This document shows, piece after piece, positions 33,790 through 46,100 of a stretch of 64,000 nt of DNA. How positions within the stretch are numbered: the stretch's first letter is position 1; each line of letters starts with the position of its first letter. Source of the DNA: Spirodela intermedia (Eukaryota; Streptophyta; Magnoliopsida; Alismatales; Araceae); assembly GCA_902729315.2 (NCBI GenBank), contig LR746269.1, positions 9,708,231-9,772,230 of the forward strand. The letters are read 5' to 3'. The position numbers were made by a program, and so were the translations under genes. The notes beneath the pieces are model-generated. The model saw nothing but the letters and a program-made list of their open reading frames with translations, had not been told where the DNA came from and did not search any database.

Positions 33790-34560
33790 ACCCGCCTCCT
33801 TATTTCCACTCATATCCTACTCCTTAAACTTGTATAAAAAAAATCTTATGTATCAGAGGAAGAAACAGACATCAAATGTCCACTCAAATCTCATATCGAT
33901 CCACAACTCATCTACACAAGAAAAAACAACTATATCATGATATGTTTGAAGTTGTAATGGTATAATTGCCGATTTTTAATTATATTTAATTTTTTAAAAT
34001 TCTTAAATGTATCATAATTTATTTAGATTGCAACCTTAGTTACCAAAATGGTAATGATAACATACTATTTATGCATGTAATTATATAATTATTAATGCAA
34101 ATTAATGCATTAATCATTACAAATATATGCATGTTATCATATTTTAAGTATATTTCTATCATTTTGTGTAACTTCATGTTATGATCTTAAAATACACCAA
34201 ATTATAGATTATTATAAATAATTACACATTACAATCTTTAATCCTAATTATATTTATGATCATAATCATGTTTTAAGAGTGAAAATATGAGAGAAAATAT
34301 ATTTATTAACATTTATGTATTTATATAAATTTATTTTATAATACATACATGTATAAAATTAATTAAAATTTATTCTCTTCTTATTTTAATAATTTGACCT
34401 TTTATAATGATAGATTATTCAATTTTGAATAAAAAAAATTTGAATTAATTTGGAGTTGTATTTTGAAAGTTATGATTTTTACAATTTTATAGAATTTCTG
34501 GAATTTTTCTGAATTTATTTATATTTATTTTCGATTTTTAAATGTTTTAAATTAATTAAA
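33790..34560. other. Very AT-rich intergenic DNA
   Basis: Low-complexity A/T sequence with many ATTAAT and TAATTAT runs; no gene or delimitable repeat seen. Confidence 0.4.
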
Positions 34561-34574
34561 AAATCGCAAAAAGG

Positions 34575-35050
34575 GGTTATATGTCGCGCGTGTACACGTG
34601 GATCTAAAGTCCTTTGTTTTTCCCGTGTGGGACTAAAGTCCCTTAGTTTTTTTTTTATGTGCAGGACGCGTGGCGTGATCTCGTGCGTCCGATCGACATC
34701 GCGATAAATAGCGTGCGTAGATCACGTGGAATCGAGGCCCACGCGATCAGAGATCAACCACGTGCCTAAATACTCACTTAAGTGAATAAATTACGACCGT
34801 CTGATCGAGAGTTATAACGGTCCAGATTACTCACATCAGATGGACATCCAATCACATCTTAACCGCACGATCACGATCGGACGATCGTCGAATCGTCGCG
34901 ACGATTCGAGAAGAGGCGTCTCATCGCGATCGTCCATCGCGATCAACTCCATCAGATCGGACAGCCACGATCATTTACGAATTTTATAAAATCCGTTCTT
35001 CGCGACGGAAGAACGGCCGCGATCAATCTTCAATTTCTCCTTGTTTAGAG
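34575..35050. other. CpG-rich, palindrome-rich island in AT-rich DNA
   Basis: Abrupt change to dense CGATCG, GCGAT and ACGTG words, with a TATA-like GATAAATAG near 34702 and a perfect 22-bp palindrome at 34888-34909 (centre GTCGCGAC). It resembles the promoter part of an LTR, but no LTR ends or target duplication could be placed. Confidence 0.4.
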
Positions 35051-36719
35051 CTCCAATTCGCGCGCCATCTTTTTCATTGTGTTCGCAACTCATTTCCGCT
35101 TCTGTTGGATTTTTAATTTCAATGTTTTATTGAAAGAATTGGAAGAAATCAAGTCTTGAACTCCTCTTTCGTCTTCGAAAATTCGGAATGAAAAGCCTTG
35201 CATCCGGCGATTAATTGGATCATTTCGAAGGCTAATTTGGGTTAGATTGTTTTTTTTCATCTTAATCTTTCATCATTTACTATTAATTTTACTTTAAGTA
35301 TTGTAGATTAAGTTTAATTTAGTTTTAATTTCTGTTTTTAATCATTTCGCGATACGAAAATTTCTCTTAACTTCAAACTTTGATTACTCTTCGAATTCTC
35401 ATCCAAATCACCTGATTTTTGATTCCATGGATTTGAAATTGAGTTATCTTTCTTAATGTACTAAATTTTCCAATTTCTAACCTAATTTCATCGTCTGATT
35501 TGACCGAATTTCAAAGATATCTCTCAAATTTCCCTAATTCTCCGTGGATTCGTCCCTTAATTACCATTATACTAATTAATTACTTTGATTAATCATAAAT
35601 TAGTAAGATTAGGACTTTGTTTTGACACTGAATCGTGTGCATTCAACGACCATACGATTTAGTCTCGTCAGGTAACCATTTTTTTGTACTCTTACTTTCT
35701 ATATATATACTTTTTCCAGCTCATTAGTTGTTGTTAGTTCTAGCTCCTCCCGTATTATTTTTCCAAGGCTTTTGCATTATCAACACCCACTAACCTTGTT
35801 CATGTTTATTCATTTAACGAGCAATTAGCCATGTTACTTACTTATATGATGGTGCCTTCTTGAAATTCAAATTAACTTATGCTATGAATAAAGAAGACTT
35901 TGTTCTCAACAATCTCTTTCCCTGTATGACGATTAAAACTTCTTTCACATGCCACGAAGGGGAAATAGAATATCAACCGAGACACTATTGAATAATACCA
36001 CTTTTATTTCATTCTACTCAAGCATCTCATCTGGATTGAGCAAATCCCCTTCTATGAGTTGTAAAGTTGTCACCAGATAAGGAGAAATATCCTGAAAACT
36101 TTTGATATATACAACACCAAACAGAACTCGGAAAACTCCAGGGAATCAAAAGGAGAACCAATACTGCGTTCTTCCTTCCTCCGTTACTTCTTTTCTCCTT
36201 TTCCTTTTCTGCCCGTCCAAGAGGCTCATCGAGGTTGATCCAGCCCATCAATAGTGCGTTCATGTCGATTGACGCTCTCCGTCGGTTCATCTTCCACGGG
36301 GACCGACGATACCAGGACTTGTCTGAGTTGGGTGACTGGGTGCGACATCTTCATGGTTCTCTCCCCATAAAAAATGCGCGCAGAGGATCGCATACCGGGG
36401 CATCGAGCCTTCAGCCATCCTTCTCAACGAAAGGTCCGAAGCCAGGGTCCGATTTCCGGCTGGTGGAGAGTTGTCTTGCTCAAACTGGCCGTCGGGGTTA
36501 AAAATAAGATCTAAGGAGGATCCTGGTACTGTCTACGGCTGGCCTCGCTGGTGATTTTTTAATCAGCGGCCGTGGGCATGCATGCAGAAGGATCGCCGAT
36601 GAATGTAAATATCTGCTCGATATCTATGCACCTCACATGAAATGCGTGAGAATAGTTGGAGAAACTGAAAAGGATTCAGAAAAGACGGACACGAAACCAG
36701 CGTAGCTCAGGCGCTCCGT
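35051..36719. other. Intergenic DNA between relic C and RLK-D
   Basis: No gene could be supported. An 87-codon minus-strand frame at 36027-36290 has no recognisable domain. The last few tens of bases before 36720 are probably the 3' UTR of RLK-D. Confidence 0.35.
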
Positions 36720-39257
36720 CTATCGGGGTCCTGAGAGCACAGATGCCAACAATGGAGCGGAACCACTGGCTTCGTTGCTACTCAAGTAAATGGCAGGTGA
36801 ACTCCAGGAGCCATCTTCCAGCTCAGTTTCTACAGCCACGGCCCCTTCCAGTACCTTCACCACCGTCGACATGGAAGGTCGCCTCTTGTGGTCATGTTGT
36901 AAGCACCACAGGCCCAGCTGCAGCATCCTCGTCGCTTCTTCAATAGTATCTTCGAGTCCCTCTAGGCTCCTGTCTATCAGATCTCGTAGTTCTCCGCCCC
37001 GCGCCTTCCTCCTCGTCACTTCAACCAACAAGGCGTCATCTTCCGGTAAAGACCGATCCAGGTTCTTCCTACCGGTGACGACCTCCAGGACCACCACCCC
37101 AAAGCTGTAGACGTCGGCCATCTCGGTGATCATCGAGCTCAGCCACTCGGGAGCTAGGTACCCGACGGTTCCCCTCATCCTCGTCTCGACCTGAGTCTTG
37201 TCCCTGTCGATCAGCTTTGCAAGCCCAAAATCAGAGACCTTGGCCTCGAACCTTTCGTCCAGGAGGATGTTCTGGGGCTTGATGTCCAGGTGGGCGATCT
37301 TCTGAGCGCACTCCTCGTGGAGGTAGGTGAGCGCCCTGGCTATGCCCAGGACGATCTTGCGCCTCTTCTGCCAATCCAGAGCACTCTCTTTCCGGTCTTT
37401 GGGGAAGATCCATCGATCCAGTGAGCTGTTGGGCATGAACTCGTAGACCAGAAGCTTAGATGATTTCTCGGCGCAGTATCCGACAAGCTTCACCAGGTTG
37501 AAGTGGTGGATTTTGCCGATGGTCTGTACCTCCGCCATGAATTGCTTCCTCCCCTCGGCCACGCCGTCGAGGCGCTTCACCGCCACCATCTGGCCGTCCA
37601 TCTTCCCCTCGAACACTGATCCGAAGCCACCCTGGCCGAGCTTCTTGGAGAACCCCTCAGTCGCTGCTTGCAGTTCTTCCAGAGAAAACCTCCTCGGCAT
37701 CCCCGAGACGTGTTCAAGATCATCATCAGCCTCCTCTTCAGGGTCCCTCGACGCAGCGGCCCTGTTCCTCGCGATGAAAATTCCGCAGCCGACAACGACG
37801 AGAAGCGCGGAAGCGGCACCTAAGGTGGCCCCGATGATCACCCCTTTGTTGGCGGTCGTACCATTCCCCATCGTCAAGGAGACGTTTGTGACGGGGATCT
37901 GAACCTTGATGAAGGCGGTGGAATTGTAATGGGCCACTTCGGGCTGGTGGTTCTTCAACGATAAGACCTCAGAGGTCAGGAAGCAGTTCCCTGCGGAAGC
38001 GTTGGTCCCGTACCTGAAGAAGGCCGCCCTGCACGAACAGTTCCGCGAGCAGGCGGCGCTGCATTCCACAGGATCTATGTCGGAGATGTCGGCAGGCTTC
38101 TGGTCGTATGTGAAATAAGATACATCGTTCAGACGCAGCACACTGTGATTTTGCGGAGCTTCGCACGACAGAGGCGTCACCTCCCTGCATCCCGATCCAA
38201 GGTTCCGGTCGTCGATGGGCAGGAAAAAGTCATTTCCGCCGGCGTCCCACTGGGGACAGCTGCACTGGTTGTTGCCGGAGCAAATCGCGTACCTACCGCA
38301 CACCGTCGGATAGAAACAGGAAGTCCCACGATCATTGAGGAGATCCCTTCCGGCGACCCATCCCTCTGATCTCCACTCGTACACTACGAGGCTCCCGTCC
38401 GACTCCAGCCGCAGGTACTGGGAAGGTGGAAGGTACTGGTCGGAAGTGTTCGTGAAGAGGCTTCCGTTCCTGAACTCGAAGAACCCTATCGTCGTTCCCT
38501 GGGCGCTGGTCGGCGGTGTGTAGGAAGCGTATCTCTCGGGTGGGTTGGATCCGACGAAGGCGATCAGCCCCGTGGAGTTGGCAAAGAGGAAGTAGAGGCC
38601 CTCTGTGAAATTGGCGGCGGAGTCGTTGGCCGTGAGGGCCTGACCCACCTGCAGCTTCTGTCCGGGGACGAGGGAGTCGGTCGGACTGGAGAAGGAGTCC
38701 CATATGGTCTGGTTGTTGACGCCGCCGAAGAGAACCAGGTTCCCGGATTCCGTGATGTTCATGCCGGCGACGGACTTGCCGGAGGTGCCGGATGACCAAA
38801 CCTTGGTCCCGTTGGCGTCCGTGAGGACCAGATCTCCATCGGAGGCCAGCTCCAGCGTCGCGTTCTGAGTAACCGGACGGGCCCTATTGGCGGCCCACAC
38901 AACCTGCGGGAACCCGCTCGCCGGGAGGACGATCCCGCCGCCGCTGTTGGAGTGGACGATGTAGATGGCGAAGAGGAAGGAGGCGCAATCCCCTCGGCAG
39001 TAGAAGCCACAGGCGTAGGTGATTCCGAACCCTTGCCTATTCCGCCGGAGGAGGATCGGCCTCACCTGCGACCCGTCGTTGAAGGTGAAATTTCTCATGG
39101 GGGTTGTGATCGGCCACCTGGTGGGTACGGCGGCAGTAGGGTTGTCGAGCACCTGGGCTTGTGCAGTTCGTACAAAAGAACAGAGGAGATGGAAGAGGAT
39201 GGCAGTGGCCGGCAGAGGACATGCCGGCGAGCACCGCCGGCGATGGAGCTCTTCCAT
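36720..39257 (-). CDS. RLK-D: G-type lectin (SD2-type) receptor-like kinase next to NOF1
   Basis: Intronless, 845 aa from MEELHRRRCS; an upstream in-frame ATG at 39368 would add 37 residues ahead of the signal peptide, so the start that matches RLK-A (39257) is preferred. Parts: signal peptide about 1-34, bulb lectin about 85-200, cysteine-rich region, PAN with CSAACSRNCSC, transmembrane about 472-495, kinase with GQGGFGSV 541-548, Lys561, HLDIKPQN with Asp658, DFG 676-678 and APE 702-704; non-RD. Residues about 155-455 are nearly identical to RLK-A. The signal region, the juxtamembrane segment (VTNVSLTMGNGTTANKG, absent from A and B) and the kinase are clearly different. It lies 432 bases downstream of the NOF1 stop codon on the same strand. 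Confidence 0.92.
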   Translation of the reverse strand: MEELHRRRCSPACPLPATAILFHLLCSFVRTAQAQVLDNPTAAVPTRWPITTPMRNFTFNDGSQVRPILLRRNRQGFGITYACGFYCRGDCASFLFAIYIVHSNSGGGIVLPASGFPQVVWAANRARPVTQNATLELASDGDLVLTDANGTKVWSSGTSGKSVAGMNITESGNLVLFGGVNNQTIWDSFSSPTDSLVPGQKLQVGQALTANDSAANFTEGLYFLFANSTGLIAFVGSNPPERYASYTPPTSAQGTTIGFFEFRNGSLFTNTSDQYLPPSQYLRLESDGSLVVYEWRSEGWVAGRDLLNDRGTSCFYPTVCGRYAICSGNNQCSCPQWDAGGNDFFLPIDDRNLGSGCREVTPLSCEAPQNHSVLRLNDVSYFTYDQKPADISDIDPVECSAACSRNCSCRAAFFRYGTNASAGNCFLTSEVLSLKNHQPEVAHYNSTAFIKVQIPVTNVSLTMGNGTTANKGVIIGATLGAASALLVVVGCGIFIARNRAAASRDPEEEADDDLEHVSGMPRRFSLEELQAATEGFSKKLGQGGFGSVFEGKMDGQMVAVKRLDGVAEGRKQFMAEVQTIGKIHHFNLVKLVGYCAEKSSKLLVYEFMPNSSLDRWIFPKDRKESALDWQKRRKIVLGIARALTYLHEECAQKIAHLDIKPQNILLDERFEAKVSDFGLAKLIDRDKTQVETRMRGTVGYLAPEWLSSMITEMADVYSFGVVVLEVVTGRKNLDRSLPEDDALLVEVTRRKARGGELRDLIDRSLEGLEDTIEEATRMLQLGLWCLQHDHKRRPSMSTVVKVLEGAVAVETELEDGSWSSPAIYLSSNEASGSAPLLASVLSGPR

Positions 39258-39689
39258 GGAGGGGGAGGCTTCCTCACGGTGGAACCCGGCGGAAGAAAGC
39301 GGCCCCAAAATAAGACCGGGGAGGGAAGACACGTTGTGCAGGAAGAAGAGTCGGGGTGAAGGGAACACCGAAGCCAGCTAGCTGTTCACACTGAGGAGGA
39401 GGCTTTGACTTCCAATATCTTACTGATTGGGTCACCAAAGGCGACTGCTGGGGAAGGTGAGTAGGTGGAAAATAGAGACTGATCCGGTCGGGTTACTCCT
39501 ACCATTAGCGCGTGCTACTGGAATTTATAAAAAAGGGTCAACGCATAAAGAACTGCGGGCGGCCCTCATTTTCTCTCGATACAAAGAAAGGAGCTGCACA
39601 GGCAGGGAATAAAGCCGGAGGAGCATTTCCTCGCCTCCTGATAGCAGCGTCGAAGCGTGCATGCATGCAAAAGCATGCGATGATGGGCT
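39258..39689 (-). promoter_or_regulatory. NOF1-RLK-D intergenic region
   Basis: Only 432 bases separate the NOF1 stop codon from the RLK-D ATG, so the NOF1 3' UTR and the RLK-D promoter/5' UTR must share or closely abut this DNA. The part next to RLK-D has partial similarity to the region upstream of relic C. No TATA box or poly(A) signal was assigned. Confidence 0.45.
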
Positions 39690-40105
39690 TCATGAGAACA
39701 CGAACATAGACTTGTCGGACGATACCATCCTCTTCCCAGCCGCCGTCCCTACGATCCTCTCGAGCTGGAGACAAGGGGGTGGAGTGAGTCAACTCTCCTT
39801 TTCTCTTTTTATTTTTTATTTTTATTTTTTTTTGTTTTAACATGGTCAATAATATGGGGAACGGTGGGGCATTAGCTTCTTCTTTTTTTCTTGATCTGAT
39901 AGAGATAGAATGCAACAAGAACAGAAACTGATGGGAGGTGATCCAACAAGAACAGGGGCAGCAGCAGCAGCAGCCAAGCAGCTTACCCGCAGAAGATCGA
40001 AGCGGGAGAAGAGCACATTGCACATCGCGTTTTTGGCCTCGCCGAGCATGTTCAGCAGCTGCGAGAGCAGAAACCCTCATCAACATGAAACAAGATGAAA
40101 CCCGC

Positions 40106-40158
<53 letters not shown>

Positions 40159-43100
40159 CCTACTTCTGGGTAGAAGTCTTTCCTCTCGGGAAGAGAATAG
40201 ACGCACAAATTCTGGATCCCGCGAATCTGCAGTCGAAGAAGATGAGTCTTATATACCAACAAGCCTAACAAAACCAGAGCAAAACCCACAACCAACTGGT
40301 CCTGGTTCTGAATGGAGGGAGGGGCTGCAAAGAGCGCCTTCCTTGAAGCCAAAAAACACTAGAAAATCTGTGCATGTTTATCTCATTCTCACCCGAAAAC
40401 TAACCAAGTACTAGATTTTATCTTACTCTAGAACACGGGGGGACACAGGCACTGACTATGCATGTAAGAGCATACATAACACTATGGAACTGAAGAGAAA
40501 AAAGTCCAGCAGACCTTGTATCTATGATAGAAATGAGCCCTTTCTGTGTACAGCATAATTTTCCGAGTTCCTTGGAAGAACCAAACTCTTGCGCGGGATA
40601 TATCGCTTTGTTTTGTATATCTAGAGAGAGAGAGAATAGAAACAGGACAGAGGAAAGTTGAGTCCAGAGGTCATCTTCTATCCATCCATGATGCTGAAAC
40701 TGTTCTGTGATTAAAACTAAAATACTGATATAAACTCTCAGATGGCCGACTTACTCCCCGAGCAAACAGAATGAAGCATCCTGTGATTTCAAAAAGTTCC
40801 GAACCCTCACAAAATCCAGATAAGAACTAATGAACAGCATTATCCCACCCTGCAGAAAGAATAAAGTCTCCACTATTAGAAACACATATAACATCAAGTT
40901 TCTAAGACATGAAGATGCGCAGCCTGTACAAAAACCTTTAGAACAACAGCTGGATTGAAGGGGGGGAGAGAGAGAGAGATGCGAGCTTCATTGACATTTC
41001 AGGTGTAACATATTAGACGTGCTGTTTTAGAACAATACCTGAATTGAATCCTTTATCTTTGGGTACACCTGCACAAGGGAAAACCGTTATAGTAAGGATT
41101 CAATGCGTGCCCAGGACTGACAGTCAAATAGAATATTATTATGATTAATATGTTAAAGAATTCGTTCTTAACAAGGGCGATGATGCAACAGCATTGAAAT
41201 CAATTGATCCTTAATTTGATGGGTTATCCCAAAGGGTATTAGTTAAAGAGTTTAAAGTATGCATCCCATGTTTAGAAAGCCCACAACACATTCCTGTGAG
41301 TACAGTAACTGTGAGAGGGAGATGTTTCTACGGACCTTCTTAACAAAATAATCAAAACGCGCATCATCAATGACGTCAATGGAACTCGCATTGAAGCGTT
41401 CATAAACCTACAAGTTAATCCATACATGGTCGCATAAACAATGTCAGCGGTAGTCAACAAAAAATAACGTAACTTATGATAAAATGAAATGGTGAAACGG
41501 AAGACAATCTGTAGACAAGGAACTTGAGATGGTAATTACAAAAAAAAAAAAAAAAGATTTTCAAGAACAATCAAAATACTGTTTGTATGAAAGGCTTTAA
41601 AACTGGTGAATGACGATGCGTATCTATTGAACGAGGAACGTGAATATACACCTTTGCTATTCGTATTAACAATTTCACTGCAAATTCTTATTTTTGGCCT
41701 TGAAAAAACAGATGGCTGACAATTTCTAGTGTCAAATTGTCATAAACATATAAACTTCAGGTTTCTAGAGTTTTGTTCTGCTGCCAGTTTGAAGCAAAGA
41801 AAACAGCAAGCTTTATTCACCTGTTTCACCGGGAGCAATATTTTTGGAAGAACCCCCTTGTGATGATACATCATCTTGACCTAAGAAAATGCAGAATCAA
41901 TGAATCTGTACAAAAAGGAGAATTATCTAAATTGAATGGCATACCTTTCCCTCATGGTTAAAACAATGATGATTAAACAGTGAATTCATATCTGTGAAAA
42001 GAGACCATAAATAAATATCAGTTTACATGCACATTGAAGGCATGTTCACTACCATGGATTTAAGGATATCCAAGTCCAGCAACACAAATAAATATCATGC
42101 TTTCAGAAGATGTATGGATAAAGATTTCTGGAAAAAGGCCAAGATTCGAAAACCCTAGCGAGTTTTCTACCATTCCCAACTGCATAATAGTTTGAGAAGC
42201 CAAAAGACAGCAACCACAACAATCAGGAACAAAACAATGAATAAAAGCCAACAGTCTGATATACATTCAACAAACAAATCAAAGAAACATACCTGGGTTA
42301 AGGAAATCACTCAGTAATATAGTTTGCCGGTAAAAGCGTGATTGCCCTTCTAGATACCTAATCATGACAAAACAGATATCTCTAGATCATTCACGCATCA
42401 AAACTGAGCGCCTAACGGCCTAATAGTAGGAACAAAAATGACGTGCCATTTGCCGAAAGGAGGTATAAAAAATACTTCTAATACTATTCTGGATATCGTG
42501 CACCTTTGACGTAAGCAGAAAAACATCTCATGAAATAATATTCTATTGAATAATTCTGTTACCAAGGACTTACCACTGTCTCACACGCATAAAGTCTGTT
42601 CTGTGTTGCTTCGATGGTAAATGGTTCAGTTGCTCAATAACAGTAGTTAAATGGGACCAATTCTGCACGTTATGATGAACAGTGGAGGAATGTTAACAAG
42701 AAAATAATAAGAAAAAGAAGGGTATAATCACCAATAGTGACAGACCTGCATTGCAATCACATCAGCATGATCAATTATCAACACCTGTATGTGAAAACAA
42801 ATAAACCCATGACCATCTTCATGAATGGATTTGTTTTTTCTGGGCGAGCGGCACAACTATATATATTGAAAGAATAGAGAGCAAAATAATCTACTGAACT
42901 CAAACAAGCATTGAGAGCGCTCTGAACCTCGATTGAAGATAAATAATCGACATCCTTCTCCTTGTCTATTGTAGTCTCTGCAATTTTCTGAAAAAATTGA
43001 TAAATTAATTAGAGTATGGAATGACAGCTCTGGATAATAAATAGCGACAAACATATAAAAGATAGATAATTAAAAAGTATCCTTTTAACGTTATAGTCAT

Positions 43101-46100
43101 AATAACTCCATCAAATACAAAGATTTCCAGCAAAAATAGCAAAGCCAAAGCTTTATGCTCATGAAATACATGGTAGATGTGTAGTTCCTGGATCCTCACA
43201 GCTGGAATCTATAATTAACGACATTATTTGAGCTTAAAAACTATATCTCATGTTCGTTTAAAATAAAAATTATAAATATCAATGCATATTGATATCAGTT
43301 TTATACTAAATGACTCATAAACATTCCTATAAGAGCTATAAGGGCTTTATACAATCTTATCATATTTTTCCACCAAGTAAATCGAACAGGACAATTCGAA
43401 TCTCCATGAACTGATTCCAATAAGAATCAGTATATCCTACCAACTATGATCCTTAGCAGAAACATTAATTCTACACTTAAAATATTTTTGTCACAACTCG
43501 TGAATTACAAATGTAGAAAGATTGATAAAAAAAATTAAGAACATACCACCTTTTTCCTCTAACTGCAGCACAATTCTATTGTTACTAAATTGAAACAATG
43601 AATAAAGTGAGCAAACTTTTCAGAATCGGTCAGGAAAAGATAAATTAGGCATTCCTCAATAGTCCCATCAAGGACAAAGACAAAATATATCAACCCCATT
43701 GACAATTGTAGTCACGTTTCTACAATAAGACCATCAACCAAAGGTCATTAACTCCTTTCTTCCCAGGAAAGAACTGAAGCGCATTTTCTTGGCTTGATAT
43801 CAGGGGATTAAGTGCCTATCAGAGCTGCTAGGCAAGTTATCGAATAGAAAAATGTGCAGTACGTCCGTATGAAAGAGGAGAATTTGCACTGTATTGCATA
43901 CACTAAGATGGAAATAAGATAATCAAACTCATTGAATAAAAGATTTGTGATAACTTTCCTTTCAAAAAAAAATAATCAAATTGAGGAAAATGACATATGT
44001 GAAAAAAAGCTGAATTTAGCATTCTCAATTAATTATACTAGAAAACAATAACCTTGATGCTGATTTCAACAGAATAACTTACCTTACTCAATCCTAGGGG
44101 AGATGCAACAATCATGTCACTTGAGTAGAAATCACCATACAACTTAATACTTCTCCTACAAAAGAAAAAAAATTTAAGCAAGAGTCAGGAACCTGTTCCC
44201 TGAGCAATTTTTACTACTCGATCACTGTTTATCAGTCATAACAAAACAGGAAGAGGTCTTCCTTTAACCATCAAACTTCAAGGTAAGTCTGAGCTCCTAG
44301 TGAGAGAGAGGGTGACTTTGGCAAAGTATCCTACACATGTAAAATGAGACGGCTGAACTCATACATTCTACAAGACCCAAGACATCTAAACTAGGAGGCC
44401 ATTACAACAGTCCCAAATGAAAAGGAATGACTCCTAAAAGCTTGATTCTGAATGCATCAAATGAATTCCACAACTTTAAGGTGAAAAAAACCTAACTACA
44501 AACCTTGTTGTAATGTGTGATTGATACCACAAAGTTAAGAGAAAGCTGAGGTTGGAAAATACCACATGTTTAGTCCATAGGATCACCCACTCAATTCGAA
44601 GAAAAAATTCTGGTTCTCAGTCGATATGGGCACCTACTCATTTACTTGCATCTCTACATCATTAGATAACTATTATTATGATGAGTTTTTATGCAAAAAA
44701 CAACGTTATTTTCTTTTCTTTCTTTCACTTGTAATACAATTTATCAAAATCAGCGTGGAATTTGCCATGCATAGGAGAATAAAATACTCCGGCATTTGCC
44801 ATGCATAGGAATACATATAAGAGCACTACATGTCACAGATTCATGCAAAACAACTACACTTTTGGCAAGCATAGAAATTGAGATGTTCTTACACCACTGG
44901 AATCTAAAAGGTCATTAGATATAAAAAGAAAAAATGAACAGGCAACATTGCTCCAATAAATTGAAATATTGACTAGAGTATGAAATAAAATAACTAAAAA
45001 AAAGTAATGATCACTCGTACATGAAATAACATAGAAAAAGAGAGCAACTACCTAGTGAACTTGATGCCCATCATAAAGCAGTCATCGTTGTTCCCACCAA
45101 AAAGAACTTGGTGATCTTCAGGCTTTGCAGATTGTCTAGATTTTGAATCTTCAGCTCCATGACCATCAGCCAGGACCATGTCATCAACATCTTCATCTTT
45201 GCCGTCATCAGTTCCAAACTCATCATAAAATCGACTGAGATGTTCCACATTTCCCTGAAATACAAACATAGTCATAAGCAGTCAAAGACTGCACCATTGC
45301 AAAGATGCTCATCGACTGAGGAAATATTCTGATGATAATATCGTGACAGAAGTAATGGGGACAACCAACCATAGCAATGATTATGATTTGATACTTGTTC
45401 TTTACAAACTCAAGTCTTCTTAGAGTCATAAAATCTAAAAAATATAAGTTTGGCGCAAATCTAGGTCGGCTGACATAGAGATATGAATCTAAAAGAAATT
45501 ACTTGGGCAATAATAGAGTTTGACTGGTGTGAAATTATGAATCTGAAATAGATTATCTGGTCGCTAATCTGATTAGGGCAACCTAGAGGCATGAACCTAG
45601 AAGAGATTAGTTAGGCAATAATCCAGTTTGGTCAGCCTAGAGCCATCAATCTAGAAGAGAGAGTAGTTAGTTCAGTATCCTCAACTACCATGAATCTCAA
45701 TTCCTGCCTTTGGTGAACTAGAAAGTAAACAGAAAACATTGTAATCCAATCAAGGCAAAACTAACTAGTTAAAATGTCCCTTCAATATCCCAAAAATTTA
45801 GTTTTATATCACAGCAGCCAACATCAATCTGGATCTTAACCAAAAATATAACTATCACTGTAGCGCAATTTATACTATGATTCAAGACAAATTCATATGG
45901 CATAATCTCATAGGATGATACGCATCATAGGATTAAAGGACAGTAGACATCTAACAAAATATTCAGTTGAAAGTAAATGATAAATTCATCTGTCATAATC
46001 TGACAAAAATCCTACACTACTTTCCACATCTGATGAGTAGAAACCCCAGAAACGTGCGTGTTTTATCTTTAAAGCCCACATCTACAGAGACGCAAAAGAA

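Noticed and set aside
39258-39368. 37-residue N-terminal extension of RLK-D
   Set aside because: The frame is open, but the extension precedes the signal peptide and has no counterpart in RLK-A or RLK-B; the internal Met matches their start.
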